From: JAZQLP01 sp045542755
GTDB taxonomy: Bacteria; Bacillota; Clostridia; Oscillospirales; UBA644
Length of the DNA stretch: 20,047 bases
Reading direction: 5' to 3'
Assembly: GCA_045542755.1 (NCBI GenBank)
Contig: JAZQLP010000010.1
Location: 1 to 20,047 of the forward strand
The stretch's first letter is position 1; each line of letters starts with the position of its first letter. The position numbers and the translations under genes were made by a program. This document shows positions 15,915 to 20,047 of this stretch, in pieces. Under the pieces are notes generated by a model that was not told the DNA's origin, ran no database searches, and worked only from the letters and a program-made list of their open reading frames with translations.

Positions 15915-15934
15915 TTTTTGGTCATTTTGCACAA
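15915..15934 (+). repeat. Imperfect direct repeat, copy 1
   Basis: TTTTTGGTCATTTTGCACAA, identical at 18 of 20 positions to the copy at 16096-16115, 181 nt away in the same orientation. Confidence 0.7.
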
Positions 15935-15993
15935 AACAAAAAAGTTCAATTTATCTGGCCACATCTATATATAGAGAAAAATACTATATTTGC

Positions 15994-16025
15994 CAAAGCG
16001 GACACAATATATTGTGTCCGCTTTG
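15994..16025. repeat. Perfect 32-nt palindrome
   Basis: Arms of 16 nt, the left one CAAAGCGGACACAATA, are exact reverse complements with no gap. As RNA it forms a 14-bp stem with a TATA loop. The bases that follow (TTATG) lack a U-run, so it is a poor intrinsic terminator; it may be a protein-binding site or a processing/stability hairpin. Confidence 0.75.
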
Positions 16026-16095
16026 TTATGCACGCATTACAAATGGTACATTTCTATGTGAAAAACTACACAATCTTGATGTGTTTGAGGTGACG

Positions 16096-16115
16096 TTTTT
16101 GGTAATGTTGCACAA
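16096..16115 (+). repeat. Imperfect direct repeat, copy 2
   Basis: TTTTTGGTAATGTTGCACAA, partner of 15915-15934. Its end also forms a small hairpin TGTTGC / GCAACA (16106-16111 with 16119-16124). It ends 50 nt upstream of the -35 element of the solute-binding protein promoter. Confidence 0.7.
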
Positions 16116-16164
16116 GCGGCAACATAAATACACACTCTTGTAAAATCTCTCAAACCGCGGCTGG

Positions 16165-16193
16165 TTGACTTTTTGGCCAAAAAGTATTATAAT
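16165..16193 (+). promoter_or_regulatory. Strong promoter of the leader RNA / sugar importer operon
   Basis: -35 TTGACT (16165-16170), 17-nt spacer, perfect -10 TATAAT (16188-16193). Transcription should begin near 16200, about 260 nt before the coding start. Confidence 0.88.
16168..16185. promoter_or_regulatory. 18-bp palindromic operator candidate in the promoter spacer
   Basis: ACTTTTTGGCCAAAAAGT is a perfect palindrome covering the end of the -35 box and nearly the whole spacer. A dimeric repressor bound here would block RNA polymerase. The regulator is not identified and no regulator gene lies beside it. Confidence 0.65.
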
Positions 16194-16199
16194 ATATAT

Positions 16200-16334
16200 A
16201 ACTGCAAAGGGGAAAGGCTATGTTTTACCCTGCGCGGTTATCGAAAAATCGCCAAGGAAAGACAGAGCCTGACCTTTGGTGAGCATAAAAACGCCCAAAT
16301 CAAAGCGGAAGTATGCCGTTTTGACGGGTTTTTT
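16200..16334 (+). ncRNA. Structured leader or small RNA of unknown class, ending in a terminator
   Basis: The predicted transcript starts near 16200 and ends at the T-run at 16334, about 135 nt. Its 5' end folds back: CAAAGG (16205-16210) pairs with CCTTTG (16273-16278), and AGGCT (16215-16219) pairs with AGCCT (16266-16270), separated by an asymmetric GGAA/GA internal loop. The 46 nt enclosed (16220-16265) include a small CGA/TCG hairpin. No protein-coding frame is evident. I compared it by eye with the common riboswitch cores, the bacterial SRP RNA tip, tmRNA and 6S RNA and could not match it. It may be a riboswitch-type attenuator for the importer genes downstream or a free-standing small RNA. 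Confidence 0.55.
16294..16334 (+). terminator. Intrinsic terminator inside the importer leader
   Basis: Outer CCC/GGG (16294-16296 with 16326-16328) and a 9-bp inner stem TCAAAGCGG / CCGTTTTGA (16300-16308 with 16316-16324, one G-T pair), loop AAGTATG, then TTTTTTATT. It stands between the promoter and the coding start at 16462. Competing pairings exist: GCATA (16283-16287) with TATGC (16312-16316), and AAAACG (16288-16293) with CGTTTT (16317-16322). Both would open the terminator. Confidence 0.8.
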
Positions 16335-16402
16335 ATTCTCCGAAATTAGGTTTGCCTATGTTTTATTTCCTTAACGTGCAACAAAGCGTACCGAACCAAA
16401 AA

Positions 16403-16433
16403 TACCGATTCCACAGAGCAAAATGAATCGGTA
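16403..16433 (+). other. Hairpin upstream of the solute-binding protein start
   Basis: TACCGATTC / GAATCGGTA, a perfect 9-bp stem with a 13-nt loop, 12 nt before the AGGAAGGTG ribosome binding site (16446-16454). It is an mRNA structure or a second operator-like palindrome. Confidence 0.55.
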
Positions 16434-16461
16434 AAACGACAGAAAAGGAAGGTGTATTGCA

Positions 16462-19389
16462 GTGCGCAAGAACAAAGTTTTGACGGTTGTCTGCATTTTG
16501 ATGGCAATGCTTCAGCTTACGGCCGTTATTACTTTTGCAAACTCAAGCGGCAATGAATCCAGTGCTTCCGACGTTCCCTTTATCCCCACTTACGTGGACG
16601 GAACCTTCGGCGCGTTCCTGGAAGATTATGCCAGAGCAGCAATCCCTGATGAAACAGTCTATTTTGACCTTTCCAATCCCTCCGCAGGTGAAAATTACAG
16701 CTACGGAACGGTTGACGGCAAGGACAACGTGCTGATCACTCAGGAAGACGGTTACGTGGAATTTACGGTAAACGTTCCCGCGACCGGTCTTTATTCACTG
16801 GGCGTTGACTACTACCCCATCAAGGGTAAGGGTTCTGCCATTGAAAGAAATATTTACATAAACGGAGAACTTCAGTTCGTTGAAGCCCGTGCCGCTACCC
16901 TTGACCGTATCTACAAGGACAACGTAGATGACCTCAAGGATTTCGATAGCTTCTTTGCCAAAGATGCTTACGGTAACGAAACCCGTCGTGAGCAGGTAGA
17001 GAATCCCTATTGGATTTACGGCGCAGCTTTTGAGGACGCATCCGCTTCTTACGACTATCCCCTCAAGTTCTATCTTGAAAAGGGTACCAACGTAATAACC
17101 ATTGAGTCCCTCAGAGAGCCTGTTGCTTTCTCCTCCATTTATCTTTACGGCGACAAAGATCCCATTTCCTTCGGCGAGTTCATGCTTGATAATCTGATAT
17201 ATCAGACCGGCGGCGATCAGCTCATCGCAAAGTATCAGGCAGAATATCCCCACGGAAAGAACGATCCCACTCTCTTCGCCTCTTACGACAGAGCTTCTGC
17301 TGCTACCGAGCCCGCCAGCGTTGATACTATTAAGCTCAACACCATGGGCGGTAACTCCTCCGGTACTCCCAGATGGAGCGTTTCTGGTCAGTGGATCGAA
17401 TATAAGGTTGACGTTCCTGCGGCAGGCCTTTACAAGATTATCTTCAGAGCCCGTCAGAATACCCTGAACGGAAGCTTCGTAAGCCGAGAGATAACGGTTA
17501 ACGGAAAAGTTCAGTTTGAGGAAGCCTCCAGAATTAAGGTTGGTTTTAGCGATGACTGGCAGATAGTAACTCCTACCGATGAATATAATCAGCCCCTCCT
17601 CTTCTACTTTGATGCAGGTGAGAATACCGTAAGATTTGAGGCTGTTTACGGCGATATGGCAGACATCATCAATGCTGTAGAGGCTGTTATAACAAACCTT
17701 AACATCGACTCTCAGAAGATTCTGATGGTTACCGGTCCTTCCCCTGACAAGTACAGAGATTACGAGTTTGACGAAATCATTCCCGAAGTTATTTCTGACC
17801 TTAAGGCTCAGGCTGACATTCTGAGAAAGATTCACGACGAACTTCTTAACATCCTTGGTGAGAACGGTCAGTATACTGCTCTGGTTAGGAACATATACAA
17901 CACCCTTCTTACTCTTTATGAAGATCCCGATAGCATAGCTTCGGAATATTCAGCATTTAAAAATTGTATAACAAATCTTGGTTCGTGGTTGCTCGATATC
18001 CGCTCCCTTCCCCTTGAAATCGACTACTTCATCATAGCCGAAGAAAATTATGAAGCGCCCGCTGCAGAAGCAGGAATGTTTGATTCTCTTTGGTTCAACG
18101 TAAAGATGTTCTTCTCGTCCTTCTTTACTGATTTCAACAGCATTTCTTCCGCAAGCGGCAATGAATATACCGAAACCGCTACCGTGTGGACAATGTCCGC
18201 CCGTGACCAGGCACAGGTTCTTCGTCAGCTTATCGACCGATCCTTTATTCCCGAAAAAGAGATAAACCTTTCAATGTCTCTCGTTCCTTCGGGCGCCCTC
18301 CTTCCCTCCATTCTTGCAGGTAAGGGTCCTGACGTTGTTTTGGGTATAAACACTGAAGAAGTTATCAACTACTCTACCCGTAACGCTCTTGAACCTCTTG
18401 ACGGTTACGAAGGCTTTGAGCAGATGGTTTCCGAGAGATTTATAAAGAACGCTACCGAGTCCATGTCTGCTGAAGTTTACGATGAAAACGGAAACATAGT
18501 TAAGCACACCTACGGTATGCCTGAAACTATGAAATTCCAGGTTCTCTTCTATAGAAGCGATATAATGGAAAGCCTTGGCCTTGCAGTTCCCAACACCTGG
18601 GATGAGGTTTACGAGGTTATCCCCGTAATGCAGAAGAGATATATGGAGTATGCTCCTCCCGAGTATAACACCCTCCTTTATCAGGCAGGCGGTTCTCTTT
18701 ATAAGTACAGAGGTCAGGCATCCGATATTGACTCTCCCGTTGCTATCGACGCATTTATAAGACATACCGAACTGTACACCAACTACGGTCTTTCCATTGA
18801 ATTTGACTTTGAAAACCGTTTCAGACAGGGAAGTATGCCTATAGGCGATACCGACCTTTATGCCTTCTATAATAAGATGTCCATCTTTGCTCCCGAAATC
18901 AAGGGTCTTTGGACCTTCACCACCGTTCCCGGAACGGTTAGAGAAGACGGAAGCATTGATAAGTCCAATATTGCAAACTTTACCTGTACCGTTCTTCTCC
19001 AGACCGCAAAGGAAAAGGATAACGGTTGGAAGTTTATCGACTGGTGGACCAGCGATGAGATTCAGACCGACTTCGGCCGTGAAATCGAATCCGTTCTCGG
19101 TGCCGCAGGCCGTTATAACTCTGCAAACGTTAACGCAGTTCTCGCTATGAACTGGACCGCTTCTGAAGTTGATGCTATTGAAGAACAGTTTGCAAGTCTT
19201 ATTCCTTACCCCGAGGTAATCGCAGGCTACTACACCACAAGATATGTTGGCTTCGCCTTCACCAGTGTTGTTGTTGACTACGACGATCCCCGCGAAGCTG
19301 TACTCAACAACGTTATGTACATTAACGAAGAAATCATTCACAAGCGTACCGAGCTGGGTCTTCCCCTCGATATGATTGATATAGACTAA
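16462..19389 (+). CDS. Large multidomain extracellular solute-binding protein of a sugar ABC importer
   Basis: A 975-aa secreted protein starting at GTG, with AGGAAGGTG 7 nt upstream. The signal peptide ends near TFA/NSS (about residue 26/27); there is no lipobox Cys. Two beta-sandwich, carbohydrate-binding-like regions (about 40-235 and 255-415) share the motif VPAxGLY at 105-111 and 318-324 and an NGxxQFxEA segment at 134-142 and 347-355, which suggests an internal duplication. A helical spacer follows (about 420-560), then a family-1-type solute-binding domain (about 572-975). In that domain, GKGPDVVLGI, NTWDEVYEV and a C-terminal FIDWWTSDEIQTDFG helix are typical of oligosaccharide-binding proteins. 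Typical solute-binding proteins are 400-550 aa. It precedes a MalF-type permease by 15 nt, so it feeds that importer. The ligand is unknown; a plant or host oligosaccharide is likely. Confidence 0.88.
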   Translation: MRKNKVLTVVCILMAMLQLTAVITFANSSGNESSASDVPFIPTYVDGTFGAFLEDYARAAIPDETVYFDLSNPSAGENYSYGTVDGKDNVLITQEDGYVEFTVNVPATGLYSLGVDYYPIKGKGSAIERNIYINGELQFVEARAATLDRIYKDNVDDLKDFDSFFAKDAYGNETRREQVENPYWIYGAAFEDASASYDYPLKFYLEKGTNVITIESLREPVAFSSIYLYGDKDPISFGEFMLDNLIYQTGGDQLIAKYQAEYPHGKNDPTLFASYDRASAATEPASVDTIKLNTMGGNSSGTPRWSVSGQWIEYKVDVPAAGLYKIIFRARQNTLNGSFVSREITVNGKVQFEEASRIKVGFSDDWQIVTPTDEYNQPLLFYFDAGENTVRFEAVYGDMADIINAVEAVITNLNIDSQKILMVTGPSPDKYRDYEFDEIIPEVISDLKAQADILRKIHDELLNILGENGQYTALVRNIYNTLLTLYEDPDSIASEYSAFKNCITNLGSWLLDIRSLPLEIDYFIIAEENYEAPAAEAGMFDSLWFNVKMFFSSFFTDFNSISSASGNEYTETATVWTMSARDQAQVLRQLIDRSFIPEKEINLSMSLVPSGALLPSILAGKGPDVVLGINTEEVINYSTRNALEPLDGYEGFEQMVSERFIKNATESMSAEVYDENGNIVKHTYGMPETMKFQVLFYRSDIMESLGLAVPNTWDEVYEVIPVMQKRYMEYAPPEYNTLLYQAGGSLYKYRGQASDIDSPVAIDAFIRHTELYTNYGLSIEFDFENRFRQGSMPIGDTDLYAFYNKMSIFAPEIKGLWTFTTVPGTVREDGSIDKSNIANFTCTVLLQTAKEKDNGWKFIDWWTSDEIQTDFGREIESVLGAAGRYNSANVNAVLAMNWTASEVDAIEEQFASLIPYPEVIAGYYTTRYVGFAFTSVVVDYDDPREAVLNNVMYINEEIIHKRTELGLPLDMIDID

Positions 19390-19394
19390 GGAGG
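19388..19394 (+). promoter_or_regulatory. Ribosome binding site of the permease gene
   Basis: AAGGAGG overlaps the TAA of the solute-binding protein gene and lies 10 nt before ATG 19405. It continues as GTGATC, nearly the full complement of the 16S rRNA tail, which predicts very strong, coupled translation. Confidence 0.85.
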
Positions 19395-19404
19395 GTGATC
19401 ATAG

Positions 19405-20047
19405 ATGGCTAAAAAGCAAAAAGTTTCAAGCCTTTCAAGACAGAAGAAATATGAGAACTTAGACCTTATCGTCTTCCTTGGTCCCTACCTCATCACCTTC
19501 TTTGCGTTTACGGTTCTTCCCGTTTTCGTATCCCTCGGCTTGAGTTTTACAAACTTTAATATGTTGGAAATGCCCGACTTCGTTGGCTTTGACAACTATT
19601 CCAAGCTCTTCCTCAACGACGACATCTTCTCCCTCGCCTTTGAGAACACAATGATTCTTGCAATCATTACCGGTCCTTGTAGTTACCTGCTCTGCTTTGC
19701 TTTTGCATGGCTCATTAATGAGGTTCCCGCAAAGCCCCGTGCATTCCTGACGCTTCTCTTCTATGCGCCTTCTCTTGCCGGCGGTCTTACCACCTTCTGG
19801 AAACTCTTCTTTACAGGTGACGCAAACGGTTACCTTAACGCTTGGTTCCTTGACTGGGGTCTTATAACCGAACCTCTTCAGTTCACCAAGGACGCAGATC
19901 TTATGTGGCCCATATGTATTATAGTAATACTTTGGCAGTCCCTCGGTACCTCCTTCCTTACCATGATAGCAGGTCTTCAGACCGTTGATAAGTCCCTCTA
20001 CGAGGCAGGCGCAGTTGACGGTATAAAGAACAGATGGCAGGAACTCT
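19405..20047 (+). CDS. Carbohydrate ABC transporter permease, MalF/UgpA type (partial, 5' part)
   Basis: 214 codons are visible before the right edge and no stop is reached. After a basic N-terminus (MAKKQKVSSLSRQKK), the chain shows at least four hydrophobic helices (about 20-48, 81-105, 112-135 and 165-190). It ends in EAGAVDGIKNRWQEL (200-214), the EAA-loop consensus that docks onto the cytoplasmic ATPase. FVGFDNYSKLF (59-69) is the typical periplasmic-side segment of this family. It is co-transcribed with the solute-binding protein, and a second permease of MalG type would be expected next. The ATPase is often a shared MsmX-like protein encoded elsewhere. Confidence 0.92.
   Translation, partial: MAKKQKVSSLSRQKKYENLDLIVFLGPYLITFFAFTVLPVFVSLGLSFTNFNMLEMPDFVGFDNYSKLFLNDDIFSLAFENTMILAIITGPCSYLLCFAFAWLINEVPAKPRAFLTLLFYAPSLAGGLTTFWKLFFTGDANGYLNAWFLDWGLITEPLQFTKDADLMWPICIIVILWQSLGTSFLTMIAGLQTVDKSLYEAGAVDGIKNRWQEL

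Noticed and set aside
15874..16143. 89-codon plus-strand frame in the intergenic region
   Set aside because: It has no ribosome binding site, runs through the 32-nt palindrome and the second direct repeat, and its translation shows no domain.
16205..16278. Kink-turn in the leader stem (GGAA/GA internal loop)
   Set aside because: The base expected to be G next to the bulge is A in the best register, so the canonical tandem G-A pairs are incomplete.
16200..16334. Known riboswitch or housekeeping RNA (SAM, TPP, FMN, cobalamin, lysine, glycine, c-di-GMP, fluoride, guanidine, T-box, SRP RNA, 6S, tmRNA)
   Set aside because: None of the conserved cores I know for these could be placed on the sequence by eye. 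A covariance-model search could still reveal a divergent member.
16795..19341. Long minus-strand open frames (346 and 356 codons) opposite the solute-binding protein, and 284 codons opposite the glycosidase (3058-3912)
   Set aside because: They mirror strongly biased coding sequence, have no ribosome binding sites, and their translations are low-complexity and unlike known proteins.
1..20047. CRISPR arrays, tRNA or rRNA genes, insertion sequences, phage or conjugative genes
   Set aside because: No regularly spaced repeats, no tRNA-like cloverleaf, and no transposase or integrase reading frames were found.

Overview
The window looks like a chromosomal segment of a Gram-positive anaerobe of the class Clostridia, probably an uncultured gut or rumen Oscillospirales/Lachnospirales-type bacterium. 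The evidence is a complete ctsR-mcsA-mcsB-clpC heat-shock operon with two consensus CtsR operators, strong AAGGAGG-type ribosome binding sites, a split (two-gene) transketolase, class-B-like sortases, and a sugar ABC importer with a very large solute-binding protein. No rRNA, tRNA, CRISPR array, transposase or phage gene is visible.

Layout. (1) Positions 2-5557, plus strand: the 3' end of an ABC-type gene, a DUF1854 protein, a second ABC exporter half with an N-terminal zinc ribbon, an apiosidase-like (DUF4038/GH140-type) glycosidase without a signal peptide, and a Gfo/Idh/MocA oxidoreductase. All are tightly spaced and end at a bidirectional terminator (5572-5603). (2) 5608-10245, minus strand: clpC, mcsB, mcsA, ctsR, transcribed from a near-consensus promoter bracketed by two CtsR boxes. 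(3) 10392-11073, minus strand: a PAP2 phosphatase with its own promoter and terminator. (4) 11146-13001, plus strand: transketolase N and C subunits overlapping by 1 nt. (5) 13123-15780, plus strand: two class-B-like sortases. The first is a predicted lipoprotein with two Ig-like BIG2 modules and a Lys where the catalytic Arg is expected; the second is canonical. (6) 15781-16461: a 680-nt intergenic region with a 20-nt imperfect direct repeat, a 32-nt perfect palindrome, a strong promoter with an 18-bp palindrome in its spacer, and a roughly 135-nt structured leader ending in an intrinsic terminator. (7) 16462 to the right edge: a 975-aa solute-binding protein and the start of a MalF-type permease gene.

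How it works together. Regions 1 and 7 both point to carbohydrate handling: glycoside cleavage and sugar oxidation in the cytoplasm, and oligosaccharide uptake by an importer whose expression is probably attenuated at the leader RNA. The clp operon is the arginine-phosphorylation protein quality-control system (McsB marks, ClpCP degrades, CtsR represses). The transketolase pair feeds the pentose phosphate pathway. The sortases would attach proteins to the cell wall or assemble surface structures, but no sorting-signal substrate lies in the window.

The least explained items are the leader RNA and promoter palindrome ahead of the importer, and the Ig-sortase with the Arg-to-Lys change.
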